The notes beneath the pieces were generated by a model. It was given only the letters and a program-made list of their open reading frames with translations. It did not search any database and was not told the DNA's origin. A stretch of DNA of 64,000 bases from assembly GCF_049056525.1 (NCBI RefSeq), contig NZ_JBHUPT010000035.1, forward strand, positions 1 to 64,000, read 5' to 3'. This document shows positions 35,162 to 44,420 of the stretch, one piece after another. Each line of letters starts with the position of its first letter. Positions within the stretch are counted from its first letter, which is position 1. The stretch is from Leisingera coralii. GTDB taxonomy: Bacteria > Pseudomonadota > Alphaproteobacteria > Rhodobacterales > Rhodobacteraceae. Made by a program: the position numbers and the translations under genes.

Positions 35162-37656
35162 CCGGAATTACACGCCGTGACGCCATCAAGGCGCAGGCTG
35201 CCGCCGCCGCGGCGCTTGCTGCCGGGCTGCCGATCCCCGCGGCAGCGCAGAACCTCGTAACCGACGCCAGCCTGACCGAACTGAAATGGTCCAAGGCGCC
35301 CTGCCGCTTCTGCGGCACCGGCTGCTCGATCATGGTCGCCACCAAGGCCGGCCGCGTGGTCGCCACCCATGGCGACACCCAGGCCGAAGTGAACCGCGGC
35401 CTGAACTGCGTCAAAGGTTACTTCCTGTCGAAGATCATGTATGGCGCCGACCGCCTGACCACGCCGCTGCTGCGCAAGACCAACGGCGAATATGACAAGA
35501 ACGGCGAGTTCACCCCGGTCTCCTGGGATGAGGCCTTCGACATCATGGCCGAGAAGTGGAAGAAGACCCTGGCCGAGAAAGGCCCCGAGGGCATCGGCAT
35601 GTTCGGTTCCGGCCAGTGGACCGTCTGGGAAGGCTATGCCGCTTCCAAGCTGATGAAGGCGGGCTTCCGCTCCAACAACATCGACCCGAACGCGCGCCAC
35701 TGCATGGCCAGCGCCGTGGGCGGCTTCATGCGCACCTTCGGCATCGACGAGCCGATGGGCTGCTATGACGACTTCGAGAATGCCGACGCCTTTGTGCTGT
35801 GGGGCTCGAACATGGCGGAGATGCACCCGATCCTGTGGACCCGTCTCACCGACCGCCGCTTCAGCCATCCGCATGTGAAGGTGGCGGTGCTGTCGACCTT
35901 CACCCACCGCAGCTTCGATCTGGCCGACATCCCGGCGGTCTTTACCCCGCACAGCGATCTGGTGATCCTGAACTACATCGCCAACTACATCATCCAGAAC
36001 GGCGCGGTGAACGAGGACTTCGTTTCCAAGCACGTCAACTTCAAGCGCGGCAACCAGAACATCGGTTATGGCCTGCGGCCCGAGCACCCGCTCGAGCAGA
36101 TGGCCGAGAACGCCGGAAAGGCCGGCGGCGCCTCGGAGATGACCTTCGAGGAATTTGCCGAGTTCGTTTCCGAATACACGCTTGAAAAGGCGGCGGAGAT
36201 GTCCGGTGTCCCGGCTGAGACGCTGGAGAAGATCGCCAAGCTTTATGCCGATCCGGAGACCAAGGTCATGTCGCTCTGGACCATGGGCGTGAACCAGCAC
36301 ACCCGCGGTGTCTGGGTCAACAACATGATCTACAACATCCACCTGCTGACCGGTAAGATCTCCACCCCCGGCAACTCGCCGTTCTCGCTGACCGGCCAGC
36401 CCTCGGCCTGCGGCACTGCGCGCGAGGTCGGCACCTTCGCTCACCGTCTGCCCGCCGACATGGTGGTCAAGAACCCCGAGCACCGCGCCTATGCCGAAAA
36501 GATCTGGAAGCTGCCCGAAGGCACTGTGCCGGACTGGGTCGGCGCCCACGCCGTGAAGCAGAACCGCGACCTGAAGGACGGCAAGATCAACTGCTACTGG
36601 GTGCAGGTGAACAACAACATGCAGGCCGCCCCCAACATGATGGAGGAAGGGCTGCCGGGCTACCGCAACCCCGATAACTTCATCGTGGTGTCGGACGCCT
36701 ATCCGACGGTGACGGCCGAGGCCGCCGACCTGATCCTGCCCGCCGCCATGTGGGTGGAGAAGGAAGGCGCCTACGGCAACGCCGAACGCCGCACCCAGTT
36801 CTGGTACCAGCTGGTGAACGCGCCGGGCGAATCCAAGTCCGACCTGTGGCAGCTGGCGGAGTTCTCCAAGCGCTTCACCACCGATGAAGTCTGGCCCGCT
36901 GAAATCCTGGACGCCAATCCGGACTACAAGGGCAAAACCCTGTTCGAGGTGCTGTTCGCCAACGGCAAGGTCGACCAGTACGAGCTGTCCGAGAAGGCCA
37001 AGGAATACGGCAACCACGAATCCGAGGACTTCGGCTTCTACATCCAGAAGGGCCTGTTCGAGGAATACGCCGAATTCGGCCGCGGCAAGGCCCACGACCT
37101 GGCGCCGTTCGAAACTTACCACGAAACACGCGGCCTGCGCTGGCCGGTTGTGGACGGCAAGGAAACCCAGTGGCGCTTCAAGGAAGGTTCCGACCCCTAT
37201 GTGACCCCGGGGACCGATTTCGAGTTCTACGGCAAGCCCGACGGCAAGGCGGTGATCTTTGCGCTGCCTTACGAGCCGCCGGCGGAAAGCCCGGACGCGG
37301 AATACCCGTTATGGCTGACCACCGGCAGGGTGCTGGAGCACTGGCACTCCGGCTCGATGACCCAGCGGGTGCCGGAGCTGTACCAGGCGATCCCGGACGC
37401 GCTGTGCTACATGCATCCGGACGATGCCAAGGCCATGGGCTTCCGGCGCGGCACCGAAGTGCGGGTGATCTCGCGGCGCGGTGAAATCCGCACCCGGGTG
37501 GAAACCCGCGGCCGCAACAAGCCGCCCAAAGGCCTGGTCTTTGTGCCCTGGTTCGATGCGCGCCGGCTGATCAACAAGGTCACGCTGGATGCCACCGATC
37601 CGATCTCGAAACAGACGGACTTCAAGAAATGCGCAGTCCGTATCGAAGCAGTGTGA
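35158..37656 (+). CDS. napA: Periplasmic nitrate reductase catalytic subunit NapA
   Basis: 832 residues. The Tat signal is ITRRDAIKAQAAAAAALAAG, with cleavage after about AAA. The 4Fe-4S ligands are Cys49, Cys52, Cys56 (CRFCGTGC) and Cys84. The molybdenum ligand is Cys182 in RHCMASAVGG. The C-terminal MoCo-binding region includes LWLTTGRVLEHWHSGSMTQR. Length and motifs are those of a complete enzyme reducing nitrate to nitrite in the periplasm. It needs bis-MGD cofactor, electrons via NapB/NapC, and NapD. Confidence 0.96.
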   Translation: MTGITRRDAIKAQAAAAAALAAGLPIPAAAQNLVTDASLTELKWSKAPCRFCGTGCSIMVATKAGRVVATHGDTQAEVNRGLNCVKGYFLSKIMYGADRLTTPLLRKTNGEYDKNGEFTPVSWDEAFDIMAEKWKKTLAEKGPEGIGMFGSGQWTVWEGYAASKLMKAGFRSNNIDPNARHCMASAVGGFMRTFGIDEPMGCYDDFENADAFVLWGSNMAEMHPILWTRLTDRRFSHPHVKVAVLSTFTHRSFDLADIPAVFTPHSDLVILNYIANYIIQNGAVNEDFVSKHVNFKRGNQNIGYGLRPEHPLEQMAENAGKAGGASEMTFEEFAEFVSEYTLEKAAEMSGVPAETLEKIAKLYADPETKVMSLWTMGVNQHTRGVWVNNMIYNIHLLTGKISTPGNSPFSLTGQPSACGTAREVGTFAHRLPADMVVKNPEHRAYAEKIWKLPEGTVPDWVGAHAVKQNRDLKDGKINCYWVQVNNNMQAAPNMMEEGLPGYRNPDNFIVVSDAYPTVTAEAADLILPAAMWVEKEGAYGNAERRTQFWYQLVNAPGESKSDLWQLAEFSKRFTTDEVWPAEILDANPDYKGKTLFEVLFANGKVDQYELSEKAKEYGNHESEDFGFYIQKGLFEEYAEFGRGKAHDLAPFETYHETRGLRWPVVDGKETQWRFKEGSDPYVTPGTDFEFYGKPDGKAVIFALPYEPPAESPDAEYPLWLTTGRVLEHWHSGSMTQRVPELYQAIPDALCYMHPDDAKAMGFRRGTEVRVISRRGEIRTRVETRGRNKPPKGLVFVPWFDARRLINKVTLDATDPISKQTDFKKCAVRIEAV

Positions 37657-37664
37657 GGTCCGTC

Positions 37665-38135
37665 ATGAAACATCTCCGTCTCGCCATCCTGGCCGCACCG
37701 ATCCTGCTGGCCTCGGCCGCTTTCGCCCAGAACCAGGTCGCCACGCTGCGCAACACCGCGCCGCTGGACGAGCAGGGCGAAGCCACCCAGATCCCCGGTG
37801 TCGTCAACACCGACATCCGCCAGGTACGCAACTACCCGGATCAGCCACCGCTGATCCCGCACAAGACCGACAACTATCAGGTCGACCTGAACTCCAACAA
37901 ATGCCTGACCTGCCACAGCCGCACGGCTGTGGAAGTCAGCCAGGCGCCGATGATTTCGGTCACCCACTTCATGAACCGCGAGGGCCAGACCCTCGGCGCG
38001 GTCAGCCCGCGGCGCTATTTCTGCAACCAGTGCCACGTGGTGCAGACCAACGCCCGGCCGCTGGTCGAGAATGAGTTCGTCGATGTGGACAAGGTGCTCG
38101 ACTATGTGCACTCGAAGCAGGGCGGGGCGGACTGA
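37665..38135 (+). CDS. napB: Periplasmic nitrate reductase diheme cytochrome NapB
   Basis: 156 residues from ATG 37665, which begins the signal peptide MKHLRLAILAAPILLASAAF. Upstream in-frame starts overlap napA and lack a signal. Two c-type heme sites, CLTCH and CNQCH, and the conserved RRYFCNQCHVVQTNARPLVE segment identify NapB. It passes electrons from NapC to NapA. Its stop overlaps the napC start by one base. Confidence 0.94.
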   Translation: MKHLRLAILAAPILLASAAFAQNQVATLRNTAPLDEQGEATQIPGVVNTDIRQVRNYPDQPPLIPHKTDNYQVDLNSNKCLTCHSRTAVEVSQAPMISVTHFMNREGQTLGAVSPRRYFCNQCHVVQTNARPLVENEFVDVDKVLDYVHSKQGGAD

Positions 38136-38803
38136 TGTGGAGTTTCATCAAACGGGTCTGGTGGATCATCAGGCGCCCCAGCACCTTCTTCTCGCTCGGC
38201 TTCCTGACCATGGGCGGCTTTGTGATGGGGATCATCTTCTGGGGCGGCTTCAACACCGCGCTTGAGGTCACCAACACCGAGGCCTTCTGCACCAGCTGCC
38301 ACGAAATGCGCGACAACGTGTTCGAGGAGCTGAAGCCGACGATCCACTATTCCAACCGCTCCGGCGTTCGGGCCTCCTGCCCGGACTGCCACGTGCCGCA
38401 CAACTGGACCAACAAGATCGCCCGCAAGATGCAGGCCTCCAAGGAGGTCTGGGGCAAGATCTTCGGCACCATCAACACGCGGGAGAAATTCCTGGAGCAC
38501 CGGCTGGAGCTGGCACAGCACGAATGGGCGCGGCTTGAAGCCAACGACTCTCTGGAGTGCCGTAACTGCCACTCCGACGAGTCCATGGACATCACCCGCC
38601 AGTCCAAACGCGCGGCAGAGGCGCATGAGCGCTTCCTGTTCACCGGCGAGAAGACCTGCATCAACTGCCACAAGGGCATTGCCCACCAGCTGCCAGACAT
38701 GGCCGAAGCCGAAGGCGAGGATCATGCGGGCCTGCTGGCGCCGGCCCATGGCGAGGGACTGCTGGCCAGCACCCGCAGCTATCTGGGCATAAGCAGCGAC
38801 TGA
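38135..38803 (+). CDS. napC: Tetraheme quinol dehydrogenase NapC
   Basis: 222 residues, NapC/NirT family. One N-terminal membrane anchor (TFFSLGFLTMGGFVMGIIFW) is followed by four heme motifs: CTSCH, CPDCH, CRNCH and CINCH. It oxidises membrane quinol and feeds NapB. There is no napG or napH, so the operon is the napEFDABC type used when quinol oxidation goes through NapC alone. A strong terminator follows. Confidence 0.95.
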   Translation: MWSFIKRVWWIIRRPSTFFSLGFLTMGGFVMGIIFWGGFNTALEVTNTEAFCTSCHEMRDNVFEELKPTIHYSNRSGVRASCPDCHVPHNWTNKIARKMQASKEVWGKIFGTINTREKFLEHRLELAQHEWARLEANDSLECRNCHSDESMDITRQSKRAAEAHERFLFTGEKTCINCHKGIAHQLPDMAEAEGEDHAGLLAPAHGEGLLASTRSYLGISSD

Positions 38804-38830
38804 CGCTGCCAGCCCCGAAAAACACTAGAA

Positions 38831-38865
38831 AAGGCCGCTGTCCCGATGGGCAGCGGCCTTTTTAG
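38831..38865. terminator. Bidirectional terminator between nap and trhO
   Basis: Perfect 10-bp stem AAGGCCGCTG (38831-38840) and CAGCGGCCTT (38851-38860) with T runs on both sides. The outer ACACTA/TAGTGT bases extend the pairing. It can end both the nap transcript and the convergent trhO transcript. Confidence 0.9.
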
Positions 38866-38880
38866 TGTCTGTTTTAGTGT

Positions 38881-38914
38881 CCGTTTCCTACGCTGGTGGA
38901 GCGGCAGGAAACGG
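38881..38914. repeat. Second inverted repeat downstream of trhO
   Basis: CCGTTTCCT (38881-38889) and AGGAAACGG (38906-38914), a perfect 9-bp inverted repeat with a 16-base loop. There is no T run. It lies just beyond the trhO stop and may protect the 3' end or form an attenuating hairpin. Confidence 0.5.
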
Positions 38915-38927
38915 TCCTGACCCGGGC

Positions 38928-39839
38928 TTACAGCGGGATGCTGCCCAGGTGGTCCTCGCCGCGCTCGCGGGCCAGCTGCATTTGCTTCTGCCGCTCACGG
39001 AACCGGACCTTGTCTTCTTCCGAGGTCTGATCAATGCACAGGTGGCAGCTGACGCCCTGCTCGAACTCGGGCCGCGCCTTGTCCTCCGGCAGGATGGGGC
39101 GGCGGCAGCCATGGCACAGCTCATGCGGGCCTTCGACCAGCCCGTGTCCGACCGACACCCGGTTGTCGAAGACAAAGCATTCGCCTTCCCAGGTGCTGTT
39201 CTCGGCCGGCATTTCCTCCAGGTAGCGCAGGATGCCCCCCTTCAGGTGATAGACATCCTCCACCCCCTGGCCCAGCAGGTAGTTGGTGGATTTCTCACAA
39301 CGGATGCCGCCGGTGCAGAACATTGCAACCCGTTTGTTGTGGAAGCGGTCCTTGTTCTCTTCCCACCAGGCCGGGAAGTCGCGGAAACTCTCGGTCTTGG
39401 GGTCGATGGCACCCTCGAAGGTGCCGATCGCCACCTCATAGTCGTTGCGGGTGTCGATCAGGACTACATCGTCCTGCCGGATCAGGTCGTTCCACTCCTC
39501 CGGCTCGACGTAATGCCCGACGGAGGCCAGCGGATCCACGTCCGGCTGGCCCATGGTCACGATCTCCTTCTTCAGCCGCACCTTCATCTTGCCAAAGGGC
39601 GGCTCGGCAGCCGTCGCCTCTTTCCACTCCAGCCCGGCACAGCCCGGCAGCGCCTTGATATGCGCCAGCACCGCGTCGATGCCGGCACGCGGGCCGGCGA
39701 TGGTGCCATTGATCCCCTCCTGCGCCAGCAGCAGCGAGCCTTTGACGTCTTGCGCCTGGCACAGGTCCAGAAGCGCCGGCTTGATCGCGGCAGGATCGGG
39801 GAAACGGGTGAAGTGATAGAGGGCAGCAATCGTGTACAT
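38928..39839 (-). CDS. trhO: tRNA uridine(34) hydroxylase TrhO (YceA family)
   Basis: 303 residues. The N-terminal acylphosphatase-like domain contains SLLLAQEGINGTIAGP. The central rhodanese domain contains VLIDTRNDYEVAIGTFEGAI and the active-site loop FCTGGIRCEKS, with the catalytic Cys. Conserved C-terminal Cys pairs are CHGCRRPI and CHLCIDQ. TrhO makes the oxygen-dependent 5-hydroxyuridine at tRNA position 34. It converges on the nap operon with terminators between. Confidence 0.9.
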   Translation of the reverse strand: MYTIAALYHFTRFPDPAAIKPALLDLCQAQDVKGSLLLAQEGINGTIAGPRAGIDAVLAHIKALPGCAGLEWKEATAAEPPFGKMKVRLKKEIVTMGQPDVDPLASVGHYVEPEEWNDLIRQDDVVLIDTRNDYEVAIGTFEGAIDPKTESFRDFPAWWEENKDRFHNKRVAMFCTGGIRCEKSTNYLLGQGVEDVYHLKGGILRYLEEMPAENSTWEGECFVFDNRVSVGHGLVEGPHELCHGCRRPILPEDKARPEFEQGVSCHLCIDQTSEEDKVRFRERQKQMQLARERGEDHLGSIPL

Positions 39840-40018
39840 GCCCCGGCCTTAGAACCATGGCGCACGGTTTTCAAGAGCAAGAACCGCCATCGGGGAGCCA
39901 ATAAAACAAGGGCTTTGCATGCCTGCGTTCAGCTGCGGCCGCCTGCCGCCGGCCAGCGGGAGTTCCCAAGCGGCACTTGTCCCGTTACAAATTGTGCAAG
40001 CCAGCAAAGGAGTTGCCG

Positions 40019-40615
40019 ATGACCCAGGCCCTGATCGTTGTGGATGTGCAGAATGACTTCTGCCCGGGCGGGGCGCTGGCGGTGCCTGGCGGGGATGAGG
40101 TGGTCTCCCCCATCAACGCCATGATGGACCGTTTTGACGCGGTGATTCTGACCCAGGACTGGCACCCGGCAGGGCATTCCTCCTTTGCCTCCGCGCACCC
40201 GGGCAAGGCACCGTTTGATACCGTGGAGATGCCCTATGGCACCCAGGTGCTGTGGCCCGATCATTGCGTGCAGGGCAGCAGCGGGGCCGCGTTTCACAAG
40301 GACCTGCGCACAGATGGCGACCTGATCATCCGCAAGGGGTTCCGCCCCGGGATCGACAGCTATTCCGGCTTCTTCGAAAATGACCGGACCACGCCCACCG
40401 GGCTTGAAGGATACTTGCGCAGCCGCGGCATCACCCGGCTGACCCTGGCCGGGCTGGCCACCGACTTTTGCGTTGCCTTCACCGCGCTGGACGCGGCGCG
40501 GCTTGGCTTTGAAGTGACGGTTGATCTGGTTGCGTGCCGGGCAATTGATCTGAACGGCTCGCTGCAGGCAGCGCTCGAACAAATGAAAGAGGCAGGCGTT
40601 GCTCTTCAATCTTGA
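40019..40615 (+). CDS. pncA: Nicotinamidase
   Basis: 198 residues from ATG 40019, with AAAGGAG upstream. Isochorismatase-like hydrolase with the Asp/Lys/Cys triad: VVDVQNDFCPGGALAVPGG (Asp), DLIIRKGFRPG (Lys) and LAGLATDFCVAFTALDA (Cys). The metal-binding TQDWHPAGHSSF segment is present. It deamidates nicotinamide to nicotinate for the Preiss-Handler route. pncB, the next enzyme, is 2.4 kb downstream with only a histidine kinase gene between. Confidence 0.92.
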   Translation: MTQALIVVDVQNDFCPGGALAVPGGDEVVSPINAMMDRFDAVILTQDWHPAGHSSFASAHPGKAPFDTVEMPYGTQVLWPDHCVQGSSGAAFHKDLRTDGDLIIRKGFRPGIDSYSGFFENDRTTPTGLEGYLRSRGITRLTLAGLATDFCVAFTALDAARLGFEVTVDLVACRAIDLNGSLQAALEQMKEAGVALQS

Positions 40616-40684
40616 GTTGAATTGCCGAATTATTAACAATAGCCTGCCTAAGCTGTACGGACTCACCGACGGCAAGGCGCATTG

Positions 40685-42946
40685 ATGGATATTTCCGACG
40701 GGGCCGCCACCGGCCCTCTGGCCAGTTACTACAAGCGTTACGGCTCACTCGAGCTGCTGCTGCGCTATGCCCGCGGCCGCGTGCGTTTGTTCTGGGGCCG
40801 CCAGCTGTTCATGGCTCTGGCGTTTATTGCTCTTGGGCTGGTCATTCCGCTGCAATATGCGCTGCTGGCCTTTGCCGTGACGTTTGCCGGGGATGCTGCG
40901 GATTGCCTGCTGCTGCGCCGGGCAGACCGCCTGGCCGGCCGCGGGATGAGCGAGGGGGCTTTGCGGCTGTTGACAGCGCTGACCGCTTTCCTGCACGCCC
41001 TGACACTCTGTGCTGCTGCGTCGGTTCCCTTCTGGATCGAGATTCCGGCCCTGGAGCTGCATGCGCACAATGAACCGCTGTTTACGGTTAGCCTGCTCCT
41101 GGGGGCGGCGATCAATGCCGGGCTGGTCCTGCCGTATCACCCCCGGGCCGTCATCGCAAAACTCGTCACCTATGCAGTGCTGCCAGTTGCGGCTCTGGCG
41201 GTGGAGATTCTTGAAACCCCGGCGGCGGCGGCAATGTACGAATTGCACCTCGCAGGGCTGGTGGTGCTGTATACGTCTTATCTGTGGTTTCTCGCTTTCG
41301 TCAGGCGCAACTTCAGCCGGACCCGCAGCAACATGCTGGCCCAGGCCCTGCAGCAGCAGGAGCTGGAAGCCGCCTATGCAGAGCTCTCCGATCAGCAGAT
41401 GGAGGCCAAGCGCCTGGCGCTGGTGGCGGAAAACGCCAATGACAGCGTGATGCTGATGGACCGGGAGGGGCGGATTACCTGGGTCAATGACAGCTTTACC
41501 CGCCTCACCGGATATTCCTTTGACGAGGCGTTGGGCCAGCTGCCCGGTGACCTGCTGAACAGCGGCAGGACCGATCCTGCAACCATCCGGCTGCTGCAGG
41601 ACAGCGTCCGTGATGCCCGTCCGGTGCGGGTGGAGATCTGCAACCGGCGCAAGGACGGGCGGCATATCTGGTTCGAGACCAGCCAGGTGCCGATGCTGAA
41701 CAGCGCCGGGGAGCTGGAAACCCTGATCGCGGTGGAGCGTGACATTTCCGCCGCCAAGGAACACGCCCGGCAGCTGGAGCAGGCGCGGATCGCCGCCGAG
41801 GAAGGCGCCCGTGCCAAGGCGGAGTTCCTGGCGACGATGAGCCATGAGATCCGCACCCCGATGAACGGGGTGATCGGCATGGCCCAGCTGCTGCGCGACA
41901 GCGGCCTGAACGAAGAACAGGAGCTTTATGCCGGGACCATTCTCAGTTCGGCGGATACCCTGCTGGCCCTGATCAATGACGTCCTCGACTTTTCCAAGAT
42001 GGATGTCGAGGGTGTCACCCTCAGCCGCACCAACTTCGATCCGCGCACCTGTTTCGAGGAAACCATCTGCCTGCTGAAGGCCCAGGCGGACTCCAAGGGG
42101 CTGGGGCTGCTGCTGGACATCAAGGATCGTGCGCCCGCACAGCTGCGCGGCGACGACCGGCGGATCCGGCAGATTTTGCTGAACCTCGCCGGTAACGCCA
42201 TCAAGTTCACCGAGCAAGGCCGGGTGCTGGTGACGCTGGATGCCGAACCGGCAGAGCAGGGTTTCGACCTGGTCTTTTCGGTGGCGGACACCGGGATCGG
42301 CATCCCCAGGGATATGCTCTCCAAGGTGTTCGAACGTTTCTCCCAGGCGGATGCCGCAATCAGCCGGCGCTTTGGCGGCACCGGCCTGGGGCTCGCCATT
42401 TCCCGCCGCCTGGCAGAGGCGATGGGCGGAAGCATTACGGTGAATTCCGAACTGGGACTGGGGTCCTGTTTCACTGTGCGGCTTCGTCTGGATCCTCCAC
42501 GGGCTGAGCAGGCAGCGGTGCCGGGCGCCGTACCGCAACCGGGCGGTTTTGCCACGCTGGAGGGGCTGCGGGTGCTGGTGGCGGAGGACAACGCCGTGAA
42601 CCAGGTGCTGATAGAGAAATTTCTGCAGCCGACGCCGGTGGAACTGGCCTTTGCCGAGAATGGCCGCGAGGCGGTGGCGCGGTTCGAGGAATTTGCGCCG
42701 GATATCATCCTGATGGATATGTCGATGCCGGAGATGGACGGGCTGGAAGCCACCCGCGCGATCCGCACCTTGGCGCGGCGGCAGCCCGCTATTGTGGCGC
42801 TGACTGCCAACGCTTTCGACTCCGACCGGGAGGCCTGTCTGGCCGCAGGCATGGACGAATTCATGAGCAAACCGATCAACCGCGGCAAGCTGCTGGAGTT
42901 GCTGATGCAGCTGGCGCCCCGGGCGCAGGCCCGCCGCGCGGGCTGA
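40685..42946 (+). CDS. Membrane hybrid sensor histidine kinase (PAS, kinase, receiver)
   Basis: 753 residues from ATG 40685. Residues 40-205 hold about six membrane segments. A coiled stretch leads to a PAS domain (245-355: SVMLMDREGRITWVNDSFTR). HisKA contains the phospho-accepting His near 387 (FLATMSHEIRTPMNGVIG). The ATPase domain has the N box LLNLAGNAIKFT and the G boxes DTGIGIP and GGTGLGLAIS. The C-terminal receiver has its Asp near 678 (IILMDMSMPEMDG) and SKPIN. No separate response regulator or Hpt gene is adjacent. It sits between pncA and pncB, so a link with NAD salvage is possible but unproven. Confidence 0.9.
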   Translation: MDISDGAATGPLASYYKRYGSLELLLRYARGRVRLFWGRQLFMALAFIALGLVIPLQYALLAFAVTFAGDAADCLLLRRADRLAGRGMSEGALRLLTALTAFLHALTLCAAASVPFWIEIPALELHAHNEPLFTVSLLLGAAINAGLVLPYHPRAVIAKLVTYAVLPVAALAVEILETPAAAAMYELHLAGLVVLYTSYLWFLAFVRRNFSRTRSNMLAQALQQQELEAAYAELSDQQMEAKRLALVAENANDSVMLMDREGRITWVNDSFTRLTGYSFDEALGQLPGDLLNSGRTDPATIRLLQDSVRDARPVRVEICNRRKDGRHIWFETSQVPMLNSAGELETLIAVERDISAAKEHARQLEQARIAAEEGARAKAEFLATMSHEIRTPMNGVIGMAQLLRDSGLNEEQELYAGTILSSADTLLALINDVLDFSKMDVEGVTLSRTNFDPRTCFEETICLLKAQADSKGLGLLLDIKDRAPAQLRGDDRRIRQILLNLAGNAIKFTEQGRVLVTLDAEPAEQGFDLVFSVADTGIGIPRDMLSKVFERFSQADAAISRRFGGTGLGLAISRRLAEAMGGSITVNSELGLGSCFTVRLRLDPPRAEQAAVPGAVPQPGGFATLEGLRVLVAEDNAVNQVLIEKFLQPTPVELAFAENGREAVARFEEFAPDIILMDMSMPEMDGLEATRAIRTLARRQPAIVALTANAFDSDREACLAAGMDEFMSKPINRGKLLELLMQLAPRAQARRAG

Positions 42947-43010
42947 TTTCCTTTGCCCCCGCTGGCGGGCTATCCTATCAATCAGTGACTCCTTAAGCAC
43001 GAGGCCGCCG

Positions 43011-44300
43011 GTGGATATTGCAACCCGCGTCTACAATCACAAATGGAAGATCGATCCGATTGTCCGGTCGCTGATCGATACCGATTTCTACAAGCTGCTG
43101 ATGTGCCAGTCGGTGTTCCGCAACAAGCCGGACACCACGGTGACCTTCTCGCTGATCAACCGCTCCACCCATGTGCCGCTGGCCCGGCTGATCGACGAGG
43201 GCGAACTGCGCGAGCAGCTGGACCACATCCGCTCGCTGTCGCTCAGCCGCGGGGAGAGCACTTGGCTGCGCGGCAATACATTCTATGGCAAACGCCAGAT
43301 GTTCCGCCCGGATTTCATGGAGTGGTTCGAGGGCCTGCGCCTGCCGCCCTACCATCTGGAGCGCAAGGGCGATCAGTATGAGCTGACGTTCGAGGGCAAG
43401 TGGCACGAGGTCATGCTGTGGGAAATCCCGGCCCTGGCAGTGCTGATGGAGCTGCGCTCGCGTGCGGTGCTGGACAAGATGGGCCGGTTTGAGCTGCAGG
43501 TGCTGTATGCCCGCGCCATGACCCGGGTCTGGGAGAAGATCGAGCGCCTGCGCGATATCGACGGGCTGACGATTGCCGATTTCGGCACCCGCCGCCGCCA
43601 CTCCTTCCTGTGGCAGGACTGGTGCGTGCAGGCCATGATCGAGGGGCTGGGAGAGAAGTTCACCGGCACCTCCAACTGCCTGATTGCAATGCGCCGCGAG
43701 GTGGAGGCGATCGGCACCAATGCGCATGAGCTGCCGATGGTCTATTCGGCGCTGGCGGACAGCGACGCGGAACTGGCCCGGGCGCCTTATGAGGTTCTGT
43801 CCGACTGGCACGACGAGCATGAGGGCAATCTGCGCATCATTCTGCCGGACACCTACGGCACCAAGGGTTTCCTGGACCGCGCCCCGGACTGGCTGGCGCG
43901 CTGGACCGGCATCCGCATCGACAGCGGCGACCCGGTCAAGGGCGCGGAAGTGGCGATCAACTGGTGGAAGGACCGCGGCGAGGATCCGGCGGAGAAGCGG
44001 GTGATCTTTTCCGACGGCCTCGACGTGCAGCAGATCCAGGACCTGCACGCGCAGTTTTCCAGCCGCACCAAAGTGTCCTTTGGCTGGGGCACGCTGCTGA
44101 CCAATGATTTCCGCGGGCTGGTGCCGGATGATGCGCTGGCTCCCTTCTCGCTGGTTTGCAAGGCGGTTGCGGCCAATGGGCGGCCGACGGTGAAACTGTC
44201 CGACAACCCGGAAAAGGCGATGGGTCCGGCCGAGGAAATCGAACGCTACAAGCGCGTTTTCGGTGTCGGCAAGCAGGAGCGTCAGGCGGTAATCGTTTGA
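43011..44300 (+). CDS. pncB: Nicotinate phosphoribosyltransferase
   Basis: 429 residues from GTG 43011. SLIDTDFYKLLMCQSVFRN and TFSLINRST are the N-terminal landmarks. FGTRRRHSFLWQDWC and TGTSNCLIAM are phosphoribosyl-pyrophosphate-contacting segments, and IRIDSGDPVKGAEVAINWW completes the active site. The enzyme converts nicotinate to NaMN and completes the two-step salvage begun by PncA. It converges on the aldehyde dehydrogenase gene with a 120-base spacer. Confidence 0.92.
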   Translation: MDIATRVYNHKWKIDPIVRSLIDTDFYKLLMCQSVFRNKPDTTVTFSLINRSTHVPLARLIDEGELREQLDHIRSLSLSRGESTWLRGNTFYGKRQMFRPDFMEWFEGLRLPPYHLERKGDQYELTFEGKWHEVMLWEIPALAVLMELRSRAVLDKMGRFELQVLYARAMTRVWEKIERLRDIDGLTIADFGTRRRHSFLWQDWCVQAMIEGLGEKFTGTSNCLIAMRREVEAIGTNAHELPMVYSALADSDAELARAPYEVLSDWHDEHEGNLRIILPDTYGTKGFLDRAPDWLARWTGIRIDSGDPVKGAEVAINWWKDRGEDPAEKRVIFSDGLDVQQIQDLHAQFSSRTKVSFGWGTLLTNDFRGLVPDDALAPFSLVCKAVAANGRPTVKLSDNPEKAMGPAEEIERYKRVFGVGKQERQAVIV

Positions 44301-44365
44301 TAAGACTTCGCCGGTCTTGGGGTGGGTTTCCCTGCAGAGGATACAATTAGTGGCAGAGTTTATGC

Positions 44366-44393
44366 CCCAATGTTTCGCGCGCGAAACATTGGG
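44366..44393. repeat. Perfect 28-bp palindrome
   Basis: The arms CCCAATGTTTCGCG and CGCGAAACATTGGG are exact reverse complements with no spacer, lying between convergent pncB and the aldehyde dehydrogenase gene. As RNA it gives a 12-bp stem with a 4-base loop on either strand but has no T tract, so it is a poor intrinsic terminator. The core TGTTTCG...CGAAACA resembles parS (TGTTTCACGTGAAACA) but is 2 bp longer at the centre. Confidence 0.85.
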
Positions 44394-44420
44394 TAATAGC
44401 TGCTGACCTGAATCTCCGCC

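Noticed and set aside
35140..37122. 660-codon open frame antisense to napA
   Set aside because: napA has all its catalytic motifs in the sense frame; the antisense product is low-complexity H/V/G-rich sequence.
40745..43000. 751-codon open frame antisense to the histidine kinase
   Set aside because: It mirrors a gene with clear domains; it lacks recognisable motifs and is a by-product of high G+C codon use.
44366..44393. Calling the 28-bp palindrome a parS centromere site
   Set aside because: The core differs from TGTTTCACGTGAAACA by centre sequence and length, and no parAB genes are present.
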